From positions 5,257,556-5,321,555 of the forward strand of contig RPFO01000080.1 in assembly GCA_009746045.1 (NCBI GenBank): a DNA stretch of 64,000 nt. Direction: 5' to 3'. The first letter of the stretch is position 1. Every line of letters begins with the position of its first letter. The notes below the pieces were generated by a model. It was not told the origin of the DNA, did not search any database, and saw nothing but the letters and a program-made list of their open reading frames with translations. The position numbers and the translations under genes are program-made. This document shows positions 22,071 through 53,500 of the stretch, one piece after another. Source of the stretch: Mesostigma viride (Eukaryota; Streptophyta; Mesostigmatophyceae; Mesostigmatales; Mesostigmataceae).

Positions 22071-23424
22071 CCCATACTCCGTCAGGCCATTTTTGGCACT
22101 TTCAGACCCCTAAAATTGCCAAAAATCATAACTCATAGACCACAACTCCAAATACCCCCAACCAAGATGCTAGGAGTATCTACACTTCAAGGGCTTTCAT
22201 AATATGCAATAACATCATGAGTCTGATGAGTACTTTGGATGATACCTTCAGTCAAAGTGAGCCAAAAGACGATCATTTTGTGCCAAGAAAAACTATACCC
22301 CCCCCCCCTTTCTACTGAGGGGAGGGTCAGAAACCTCAAACCCAACATTGGACAATTTAGTTGGATAGTCCAATGGTGCTTTCCTTTGGTCAAACTACCC
22401 GGATAGCCCATTTGACCCATACCGTGCCCGCGTTTACGTGTGTGGCTTGCGCGCGCACAAACAGCCAACTATGCCATGCCATACAATGATGCAATATAAT
22501 TGACCACAATAGACTGCCAAATATGCTGGAATACAAATATGAAGCCACCTGACACTCACTGAACGGTATCCCCCCAAGAAATGCCACAAACTGTGCAACA
22601 TAATGGCTAATACCCCTCCTTGAGCAGGCATGGAAGGCAGTTGCAATTACCACTAATATATCCACCATCAGACATGTATGAACGTACGAGTTTCCATGCA
22701 ACCAACACGAAAACGAATCGCCGTACCTGCCTCGATCACGACCTAGCCGGGTTCCGCTGGCCGACATGCTCATACGTCCCGGATACTGATGCTAGTGGCA
22801 CAGGCAGCCATAGCCGCTCTATCCATGCATCCGTCATGATAACCATGTTGATTTATCTATGCAAAGATGACGTCTAACGCGTCGACGTTCCCAGCAGATG
22901 GTGCGCAGCGGACTTCCGTAAAACAATGTAAGGCCCAGGCGGAAAGAAGCTACCAAGAAACCAAAAAGAAACCGGCGATACCAAACGGGACGTCTCTTCT
23001 GATGGTGGCGACCAAGACAGAGATAATAACCACTGCGTATTTTCACAGTTCCGTGAATCTGATAATTCTTTACGAATCAAAATAATGCATCATCGTTCAG
23101 GGGTCATCATCTGACCCATTTCAAGCTGCGGAACCCAAAATTTCTGGACACCAAATGGCACGTTGACAGCCATATCTCGCTATGCGCGCGCGCAACGGTC
23201 AAAAATGTTAGCAAAAGTCACGTGATGCACAGCCTGGCAACGTGGTATTTAGGTGGCTATGGCGCAATTATCCCACCAACCTATGCATTTACGTTCACAT
23301 TGGGTCTGTCCCGAGTTGCCTGACCACTTACATCCGTACCCGATGGCGCGGCGCTCGCGTAATATTTTGCCACGTGGCGGGGGGTGCAAGTGTATCCAAA
23401 TGGATACACTTGACGGAGTATGGG
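22071..23424. mobile_element. piggyBac-like non-autonomous element, 1354 bp
   Basis: The termini are CCCATACTCCGTCA and its exact inverted copy TGACGGAGTATGGG. TTAA flanks both ends (22067-22070, 23425-23428). TTAA target sites and termini starting CCC are characteristic of piggyBac transposons. A subterminal palindrome, CAAGTGTATCC/GGATACACTTG, lies next to the right end (23388-23412). Removal with one TTAA retained restores the element C reading frame, which shows the element as a clean insertion. I recognise no transposase inside. Confidence 0.85.
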
Positions 23425-24560
23425 TTAAATGCCTCAAGAAGGCTCGTGGAGGTCTCACCTGCCGGCTGGTCGAAGTGCTTGACGATGACATTGTGGCTGC
23501 GCCTGGCGATGTCGGCTTCCTCGCGAAGGTCGAGGGCTTGTTGCTTGAGTTGTGCCGTGATGGTGGAGGTGGTGGAGGTGGTGTGCTGCTTAAGCAAGTC
23601 CGCGCCCAGGTGGAGGGAGCATCGCCGGCCGGGCCAGCAGGCGCCGGCTGGGCGGCGATGTCCTTCACCGCCTGGGCGCGGTGAGGCCGGCGGTGTCATG
23701 CAAGCTCTCAAGGGCGGTGGCGGTGGCTTGAAGGCGTTGGTCGAGGTCGAGGAGCTGGGCTTTGATGTCGGCAGTGGAGGCGGAAATGGCAGTGGAGGTG
23801 GAGGCGGCGGCGGTGGAAATGTGAGGAAGTTCAGCAGTCACTGCGTGCCACCGATTGCTGCTACGTCGGCAGCAAGGGGGGTCACGTGCTGCTGGAAGGC
23901 TTCCGTGAGGATATGGAGCGGAGGGTGGGGGCGGAAATGGATGGAGCCCAGATCTCGCCGTCAGAGCGCTGGAGAAGGGAGTTGAGGATGGTGTGCTGGA
24001 GTTGGGGGCGGGGGCACCCGAACAGCGTCCTGATGTCGTGCCAGCGGCGGCCGTCCGGGAGGAGGAGGCGATTGTTGTCGTGGAGATGGAGGCACAGGTC
24101 GTAAAGCGAGGCGAAGTCCCCGAAGAAGATGCAGTACAGAGCATCGGACGGAGACATGTTGGTCCAGTCGTGATCATCGACCTGGAAAGGTTGGAGCCGA
24201 CAGCGCGGTTCCGAGGGGCGTGAAGACCCTCCTGTTTTATCGGCTGAGCGGGCGCGTTTAGGGTCAGGCGATGCCGATGGCGAGGCATTGAGCCCGGGAG
24301 GTTGCTGGGCGACCACCAGTGCACGACTAGTGTCACCGCTGCCTGCCGGAGCTGGCAAAGCTGCAGCCGCAGCTAGCTGCCGCATTTTCATGGGCGAGCG
24401 CATCCGCCAAACTGCGTGGCGTCGACAGGCGTTTGCTCGTCACATATTGCGTTTTAGATTCGGAAAATTATATCAGCATGTGCGTCTTAGAAAGACGAAG
24501 CGATAGTGATATTCACAGCTAAATTCGGTGCTCAAACGTGAAAGTTATGAGCTCCGCCGT

Positions 24561-25117
24561 CAGCCATGGCTACCTCGTGGCTCGTGGATATATATCCCCT
24601 CGCCCATGCGCGCAACAATGGCCGTTCTTCCATGGAAGGTTCCGACATGCACTGCGCATGAAGAATTACTTACCGAGAATGGCCGAAAATGTAGCAAAAA
24701 GCACCCGTTCGGTTTGGAATTCAATGCTACCGATACTAATGCATCCTTAACGGTCAAAATGCCCCCCAAAGCTGCGAATTTACTGCCGCTATCACGAATT
24801 CTATTTTATTCCGCGCGACCAAAAAATGCAGTTTAACCCCCATGCCGATGATAAAAGAAAGCAGCAATATTGTAAACCAGCTGATTTCCGCCACAACCCT
24901 ACATCATGAAATCATCGTCTTCAACATTCGAGCATTTCTTTTGCATTTCTCTAGCCCTACATTGCTAGTTTCGCCTAAACGCAGTCGCCATGGCCACTTC
25001 CGCAAGGCACCCACTTTTCACGGTACGGCTGGTACCGCGAATTTTTTCGCGTGGAAAATATTCGCCACGCCACGTCCCCTTTACTAACTAATAGTACTAC
25101 TATATACATCTAGCTAT
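24561..25117. other. Stretch downstream of eIF2A, no gene recognised
   Basis: This lies between the element C leader and the eIF2A stop and should include the eIF2A 3' untranslated region (minus strand, AT-rich just after the stop). The frames seen are short and unlike known proteins. Confidence 0.5.
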
Positions 25118-44669
<19,552 letters not shown>

Positions 44670-44879
44670 CTGTCCAGGAGGGGCGTGTGCAGTGGGGAGG
44701 AGAGCCACAAGAGCTCAAGCGGTCACAATGAATAGAGCGTACCCACTCGCTAAAAGGGGTTTCCCATTTTGCGCATCGTTTCTGTTGCCCGTCTCATACC
44801 CGTATAAACATATTAATAAAATCCATTCAAAAACTTCAAAGTAAATGATAAATAATAATCAACGTATTTGATGTACCTC

Positions 44880-45594
<715 letters not shown>

Positions 45595-47013
45595 TTATCA
45601 GTTATGTTTTGTAGTATGTAGGCAGTGCAGTCTCCATACTTGCTAGGGTGTTTCCTGTTTCGTGCTTCGCGTACTATCTGTCGCGAATCTCGCATCCGTG
45701 ACTTTTCACTACAGAGCCTGCAATGCCCATATTGTTAGAGGCCGCCACGCATACTCAAAATTTCACTCTGCTGCACAGTCCACATTCCGTAAAAACACGC
45801 CTCAGCAAGGGATTGCCTTGCTGAAGCTAGCAGCCTCATAAATCTACGCCCGCTGATAGGAAACGCTTCGCAAAATGTAATTTGCAGGCCTAGAAACAAA
45901 AAGACGCCTGCCGACTGGAGCTGCGAGCATGGCCTTCTTAACCACGTGGTAGCCTGAACCCTTGGATATACGCCTTTGCTGTTTGAGCTGCATAGACTTT
46001 CAACCGTAAACCGTTTGCTGCACACACTAATAATTCAAGTCAATAACAGTTACCACTACCGCTGCACATGGGCAACAGCAACAACCACTTCACCGGGAAA
46101 ATGTGACAAAGACAAGTTGTATGAGACGCAAAGTAACAAGAATACAAATGAAAACCACGAAAACCTACTTAAAATTGGTAACATTAGCGCTGCAGCGTTG
46201 GCCATTGGAATCGCTGGAGTACTTGCTCTCAAAAGGCGACGCCTTTTGCACAGAAGGCCAGGTTATCGGGAGCGCATGAACTTCCTCTAATAGGTAGCAG
46301 ATAGCTCGCGGCTATATGCTTGTAAATATCTCTTCCGGAAGCGTGACCAACGTCCAAAGCATTGTCAGGGAATGACCGCCATCACCTGAGTAGGTGAACA
46401 AGCAGGGCAAACCTTAGCCATTTACGCGAGCAGTGATCACGGTACATACCACGGGCAGACTACTGTACACTGTACAGTAGCCCTGCACTGGTGCACCCTC
46501 CAGCCAGTAATGTGAGAACTAATTCCTTCATCCCAGAGTTAGACTGACGGCGCAGCCCCCGGCCCCGGAAGTCGGGCTCAGCGCTCACATGCGAGCAACC
46601 CTGGAGCAACGGCAACTCTCTCAGGCGCGACACTGCCGGGACCTGATTTGCCGTACGTGGTTTCTAGTATCTTCTTCCATATAACTTTAAAAGCCGTATC
46701 ATTCTACCCTTCCGCGCGGCAAGTACCTAAGTGCGTTCTGTTGGGAGCCGCTACTGTAGTTGGGCTAGCCATCTCGACTGAGATGGCTGTGTCCGCCATC
46801 TCCGAGACTCAGACAGACGTCAGATTACACGATAGCGTCACATGCCTTGGGTGGCATCGCTCACCGTGAGAGGCCAATTACGAAGCTGCAGGCCCAGTCT
46901 CAAGCGTCCGCTTCGAAATCTTTTTGCCGTGGGTGACGTTGATTACGCCACCATTTCGCATGTAATCGTCGTGCCTTGAATTAAGGCAGGTTTACAGGTT
47001 TAACTTTGAAGGC

Positions 47014-47020
47014 TATATAA
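47014..47020 (+). promoter_or_regulatory. Candidate TATA box of the transporter gene
   Basis: TATATAA lies 38 bp upstream of the ATG at 47058. If it is functional, the 5' untranslated region is very short, or translation starts at the next in-frame ATG (47085). Confidence 0.4.
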
Positions 47021-47057
47021 TAATCGTGGTATCGTCGGGTTCTGAAAAATCTGAAAA

Positions 47058-47504
47058 ATGCTGTCCTCAGGCACGGTTGCGGCAATGACCGTGCAGTCGA
47101 AATTCACTTCAGCCATGCCCGCTCACGTTGCGGTTCAGTTACCCGTACACAGGGCTGTCGTGGCTCGTGGAATGCAGCCCAGGAGGCGGCCGTTTACGAG
47201 ACCTCGAAAGCTGCTTTCGGCCGAAAAGCTAGGTGCATCTAGTCAGCGCTCATTGTTCGACAAACCATTGCCTGCCTGGGCTTTCCCCACCGTGTTACCG
47301 AAGACATTGGACGCTCCGGTGCCCAGGGGTCAGCCCGGAAACGCCCGAGTGGAACCCCCGTCGAGCACGACATCATCTCGACTGGCAACCTTGGCGGGCA
47401 GCTCGCTCCTCGCCGCAATTCTAGCATCGGGCCTTGCGGCGGAGCCATCACTAGCCAGCACTGCCATGGAAGTCAATGGCACGTTCGGAGAAGGCTTCGC
47501 ATCG
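47058..47504 (+). CDS. Transporter exon 1 (transit peptide)
   Basis: MLSSGTVAAMTVQSKF... through RLATLAGSSLLAAILASGLA and EVNGTFGEGFAS. The Ala-rich hydrophobic stretch before ASTAME may be a second targeting segment or a first membrane helix. Donor GTAAGG. Confidence 0.9.
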
Positions 47505-50500
47505 GTAAGGTTTCGTCCAAACAATTGTTTAGTTCTAATAGTAAAAATACCGTCGCTAAGGTCCCTTGCCTACAATTAATGAACTGTGCTCCAGACCCAA
47601 GCGTGCAATTACACTTCCGATGCGTACGGGGAGGCCATCCTTTGCTTTGACAAATTTGAACGGCGCTCGCTGATGTGCAATCCTGGGGACAATTCTCAGC
47701 ACGGACATTTGATTGGACGTACATTTCATGTACTGTCCGTCTCTTATTCTTCATGTGTTACTCTGCGATGGTACAATGTCAGGCATGCTGTCTATCTGGA
47801 TTTTGTATCAAACGGCCCTTTAAGCCCCCGTCACTCGATACCTACTGTTGTGGCCTTGTGCTTCTAATATTGCGCATTATGTGAGCCTGTCCAATTGTCG
47901 CTATGATGTTTTGTCAGGCTATTTTTGGACATGGGAGGTCACGCCCTGACCCGCAAGCCCAGCTCTCATTGTCTGCTGTTGGAAATATTAGTATATTAAT
48001 AACACCTATTGATAATACCAGCGACTGGATGCTTAAACACGCCGTCGCTACAACGGCAATAGCAGTGTCAGTCACATGGGGTAGTACCATCCCATTTTAT
48101 TTCCTGTGTGCCAACCTGGCTGTATAGTGCAACCTGGCTCTAGGGTACAACCTGAAACCTGGCTCTAAATTCAACCTGGCTCTAGGTACAACACGAAACC
48201 ATGGTCTACAGTGCAACCTGGCTCTATAGTACATGTTAGCTCCTTCGTCCCTTATCCCAGACATGTATAGTGTGGTGCAACATGAAGCATGTGAGCTCCT
48301 CCGTCCTAATCTCATACATGCTTTTCATGTCTTTCGGGCGGAAGGGTGCCCAGTCATAGCCAGAAAATGTCCGGCGTAATGCGCACCCGCCATGGAGATT
48401 CCTCACGCCTTGCATGGATGCCTTTCCTACTATTCGACAGTTGAGGATGCACCTAGATTTGTTTTGCAAGACATGCTTCAACGGGCTCCCTTGTATGCCC
48501 ACAACCGTAAAATAATATAATAAATAACATATATAATCCCATATTACCCCACAAGTCCCCGGGGTATATGCAAGGTGTACACCTCATAACTACATAGAAC
48601 TTGCTCTTGACACAATACCTTCTGCTCTGCGCTCCAGTCGTGTTTCTGCTGTTGTTTCTGTAGTTCATGATTCTTGATGGATGCATCCCTTTTCTCTTCC
48701 CTTGTCTCTTCCTGCCGTAGCCGTGCCAAGCCCCCACGTCCCGTGTTTGCTGTGTTTCCATCTACCTCCCGGCATGTCTCCTCATCTTAAGTAAAGTCCT
48801 GTGTCTTCGTCCCTCCTGAACATAGCCATGACAAGCCCCCCACCTGAGTCCCTGCGTGGTTCTATCTACCTCAGGCGTTCCTACTCATCCTCCTCTCCGA
48901 GATCGGCGACAAGACTTTTTTCATCGCGGTGAGTCACGGCCTTAGCTGACTGCAGGGAGGCATCGCGTTTGGAAGCCCACTGGTGCACCATCTCTATCGC
49001 AACGGACCCAAGAAGTCAATGTCGCATTTGCACCTACGCTTGCACGTACCCCATGCATCACTGCACTGTCCTGTAGCGGTGGGCGCCCGGACGCAGAAGC
49101 CACATTTTAGGCAGCTTTTCGCTATTCGTAGTGAGATATTGGCGGTTAGATACTGTTTGCGAAGCTATTTGCAATACTAGTCGTGGTGAGATATTTGCGG
49201 TTAGATACTGTTTGCGAAGCTATTCGCAATACTATTCGTGGTGAGGTATTAGCGGTCAGATACTGTTTGCGAAGCTATTTGCAATACTATTCGTGGTGAG
49301 ATATTTGCGGTTAGATACTGTTTGCGAAGCTATTTGCAATACTATTCGTGGTGAGATATTGGTGTGGGGAACGCCTAGGCGCGTGGCTCGTTGCGGCGAT
49401 CCATGAGCGTTGCGGTGAGAAATAGACGGAACCAACCTTGCGCCTTCGTCATCAAGATGGACGATGTGATGTTGTGGGGATGCACCTATGATCTGAGCAA
49501 GGGTGATAGAACTGCTAATTTCGCGCTAGTGAGCATGGGTGCTAGTACTGCTGATCTTGCGCTAGTGAGCAATGGTGATAGTACTAGTAGTTTTGCGCTA
49601 GTCAGCAAGGGTGATAGTACTGCTTTATGCCCTTCCCCAGGTCCTGCCGAAACTTCACCCTGATAGGTTGAGTACGCTTGCACCATCCTGTGTTTGTTGC
49701 GTCCCACTCCCTCCCCTATGTGTCCGGTCTGCCCAACCCCAGGTCCTGCTGGAACTTCATCTTACTCAGTTGGACTAATCTTTCCATTCCGATAAAATAG
49801 AAATTTTGTTGGGAAACTTGTGAAATAGAGTAGTAGCTCCAACCGCCTGCTACTTCCTCTGTCCTCTTCGCCCGTCCCCAGGTCCTGCTGGCACTTTCAC
49901 CCTATTCACGTGGAACTAGCTCCCCTTTCTGTCCCATGTTCCTCTTCGCCCCTCCCCAGGTCCTGCTGGCACTGCGCCAGTCCCGCCTCCAGGTCTTCAT
50001 CGGCACGTTTGGCGCGCTCACGTGAGTACGGTGGCTTCTCACAACACATGCACTCTTTCCATGATGGATGCCATTGGCACGTTTGGCGCGCTCACGTGAG
50101 TATGATGGCTTCTCACAACACATGCACTCTTTCCATGATGGATGCCATCGGCACGTTTGGCGCGCTCACGTGAGTATGATGGCTTCTCACAACACATGCA
50201 CTCTTTCCATGATGGATGCCATCGGCACATTTGGCGCGCTCACGTGAGTTTGGTGCTGCTACGATGGGGCCCATGCCTTGTCTTTCTTGATAGATGCCTC
50301 TCCCTGTCGCAGGGATAGCGTGGACTCTATCATTGTACTCCCCCATAATCGTGGGCTGGTGCATGGCAGATGCCTATTCGTTTCTCCATGCCGGATGCCT
50401 AATCGCTATCCCACAACAGATTCCTATTCGTTTCTTCACAGTAGATGCCTATTCGTTTCTTCATAGTAGATGCCTATTCGTTTCCTCACAGTAGATGCCT

Positions 50501-53500
50501 ATTTGTTTCTTCAAAGTAGATGCCTATTTGTTTCTTCACAGTAGATGCCCGTTTATGCTTCAGCGTTGTGACAGTGATCTCCTCTGCATTGCCGCACCTG
50601 CTTGCATCGGAAAGTGACTTGCCTTTGCGTACTTCTTCTTCCCTCGGCCCACCCACCACCCCATCAGCATCATGACGGTCATCTCGGTCCTCATCGGCCG
50701 AGTCTTCCACACGCTGGACGAGGCGCTGCCCTTCAGGTATGTCAGCTGAAGAGCTGAGACTACTGCTGTAATTATCTCACCTAGATAATATAAGATAATA
50801 CAATGTAATATAATATAATAATCTCACCTAGATGAGCGCTGTGCGTTTCCACACGCGGAATGAGGCGGTGGCCTTCAGTCAAGTTTCAGAACTAATACTA
50901 TAACCTATATTACTAAAACTATACTATATAACTATAATCGCACCTAGATAAGCGCCCTATGTGGCGCCAGGAGTCGCACACACGATGGATGTACAAGCTA
51001 CGGCCTCACGAGGCGTCCCACCTAGTGGGGTTGGCTTGCGATAGTGTTGAGGCGCTGCCCTCCCGGTGGGCAGCGTTGCTGTCGAGCCGCAGGTTGTCCA
51101 CGTTGTAGTGACAGCACTAGTGCAACAAAGAGTCTCCTTGATAGTACACGTTGAGCATGGAGACAGGGCCCATCGATGTCATGCCGGAGTTAGAAGGGAA
51201 GCACTGCGTTTTAGGTGGGCGAGTCACTCTCCAGCGGCAAGTTGCCTGCACCTGCACTTGGATCGGGTCGTACTTGATGTAAAACACGAATCGAACAAGT
51301 TACCACCTATCTAATAAAAGCTCAGAGTATCGAGCCCGCGCCAGTCTTTGCCATGCTGGAGGCACTGCCCCTGTGGTGGGCAAGAGCGCTCGGTCATCGG
51401 GATCAAAGGATAGCCGCATGACTCGCGTTGGTGTCAAAACACTGCCATGCTCGCCACAGGCAAAAGGCAGCCTGGGGGGTTAGTATCTTACAACTGGCCC
51501 GTCACAAATTCTGACTGGTCAGATACTATAATGAACGAGTACCAACTGTTCGGATACTATAACGAACGAAGACCAACTGTTCGGATACTATAACAAACGA
51601 GTAGCAACTGCTCGGATACTATAATGAACGAGTACCGACTGTTTGGATACTATAGCGAACAAAGACCAACTGTTCGGATACTAAAACAAACGAGTACCAA
51701 CTGTTTGGATACTATAACGAACGAGTACCAACTGTTCGGATACTATAACGAACGAATGTTCGAATACTGTAACAAACAAATACCAACTGTTCTCGCTCCC
51801 GGTTGCTAGGGACCCAGCGACTTGACTACTAAGCATCTGGAAGCAGGATCCTGATCGCTGCTGGCAATCGAATGGACACTGGTTCAAAGCCCGACCATCC
51901 TTAGTCAGCTGGTTATCTCATCGATCATTAGTCACCCCGGCTGCCCTTCAATGTCGCTGATGCCAATTCGTACCCTACCCTGTTGCTAATGGGAATGCCC
52001 AATTGCTAATGAATTGCGGTGTAGGTATTGCAAATGCTGATGCCCTCCCCTCCTCTACTGCTAATGCTGATGCCCTACCCTCCCCTACTGCTAATGCTGA
52101 TGCCCTACCCTCCCCTACTGCTAATGCTGATGCCCGCAGCTCAAACATCCCCTTCGACGACTGGGCGGCCGCCGCCCTGCTGGTACGTGCGACAGCTAAA
52201 ATATTGTAGTCTGTCTGCACAACCCAGCAAGGCAGCCCCGCATGCACGTGCGACAGCTTCAGTCTGTACAGGTGCTACATGCAACAGCTTTAACTTTGAC
52301 TGTGCGTTCCATAAAATCGGCATCAACTCGTGCTTAGATATGTTCCACCCCGCGTACCTGGTAAGAGTTTTCTTGGCATGCCTGTTCATGCCCCATTTGT
52401 TCCCACTTGCTGTGTCTGGTGAGTCCGTGACTGAATGCAAGCCTTGGGCACATGAGCCTTCATCAGTTTACATGTTCGGTTTCCGCAACTCCACGTCGGG
52501 GGCACGTGTTATTAATCCGTTTACCCGCCGCTTTCTCGCGTGGACCTACCATGATTGCTGGCTGGTTGCGGTGGGAATTAAGTCTGCTGCTTGCTGGGAG
52601 CTAACGATGCACACCAGACTCTCTGCGAGCTAAATACTCGGGTATATACTAGTACTCGGGATTATAATATTACTCGGGTATATAATAGTACTCGAGTATA
52701 TAATAGTACTCAGGTATATAATAGTACTCGGGTATTTAATAGTACTCGAGTATATAATAGTACTCAGGTATATAATAGTACTCGGGTATTTAATAGTACT
52801 CGGGTATTTAATAGTACTCAGGTATATAATAGTACTCGGGTATTTAATAGTACTCGGGGAATACCCTTTTCTGCATCCCGAAACAGAGTAGGCTTTTTCA
52901 TTACCAACCCTGTTGTGTTCCATTGTCATCACTGCAGGTCTCGATTGGCGTGAAGACGCTGCTGGATGGCAGGCATAGGCCAAGGACTCAAGGTTGACTT
53001 GTCATAACACAACCCTGCTGGCATCCCTGGGTGGTAAACTGTCACAATTTACTCCTTGCAGGTCGTGTTTGGTGTGAAGACGCTCCTGGACGCCAGCAGC
53101 GCCGACGAGTCAGCCGAGGAGGAAGAACGAGAGGTGAGTTGGCAAGAGATGCCACGCTTATCTATAATTAGATACAACTTCTGGAACAGCCAAACGAGAG
53201 GTGGGCGCATGGACGATGCCACGCCTATGCATATGTGAACAGAAGTGGATAATCTGAAACTGGGTGGAGAGGTGGGCCCGCAGAAGATGCCATGTATCTA
53301 TATTTAGAATCCATGTGTATCATATCAGCGGGAGACTCGTTCTCCTTCTATAACCTGACCTACCGCAAGGTGCCGTTGTTACTGTAGACACCCTGCCTCT
53401 CCTCTCCTGGGTGGGTGACCTGCGACGTGCCAACGGATGCACCTGTCTCATTGTCGTAATCAGTATTGATGCACCTGTCTACTTGACATAATTAGTATCT

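Larger units (their letters stand above)
20744..24403 (-). pseudogene. ORF1 of element C, interrupted
   Basis: Relative of element B ORF1. From ATG 24403: MRSPMKMRQLAAAAALPAPA, a block NMSPSDALYCIFFGDFASLY (counterpart of the LSPQEVVEVLQF block in B), LLPDGRRWHDIRTLFG; after frameshifts, a helical part (IKAQLLDLDQRLQATATALE); then ARRSHNVIVKHFDQPAGETS, and across the piggyBac-like insert KRDIFAPMLLIGELDMSAV and PAPVLLTFKYMADKLSFLIK. Near 21895 the frame shifts. Across the LINE insert it reads RRRELWPTYLQLRQSARGK, then PVYWRGAVIHVDHKPWQPAP. The end aligns by eye with the end of B and G. Confidence 0.7.
20744..24560 (-). mobile_element. Element C: ORF1-only retroelement, host of two insertions
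   Basis: Minus-strand order: leader with GCTCATAACTTTCACG and a CGTCTTTCTAAGACG hairpin (about 24460-24550); ORF1 (from 24403, frameshifted); then the ORF1 end at the stop 20744-20746. A piggyBac-like element (22071-23424) and a truncated LINE (20864-21828) split it. Removing both in thought leaves one continuous frame from GETSTSLLEAF through DKLSFLIKCRKK, and after one further shift through the YWRG-type end. No EN or RT of its own is seen. The 3' boundary below 20744 is not located. Confidence 0.7.

Noticed and set aside
22187-22773. Minus-strand frames inside the piggyBac-like element
   Set aside because: No transposase signature (no DDD-type motifs, no cysteine-rich C-terminus); overlapping frames look random.
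45976-46869. Two short plus-strand frames with hydrophobic segments
   Set aside because: Each is under 105 codons, there is no homologue I can recognise and no linked exons; described only within the intergenic entry.
52319-52633. Possible extra transporter exon around MFHPAYLVRVF
   Set aside because: Exons 5 and 6 already join in phase to give WAAAALLVVFGVKTLLDA, as expected for the family, so no exon is needed there.
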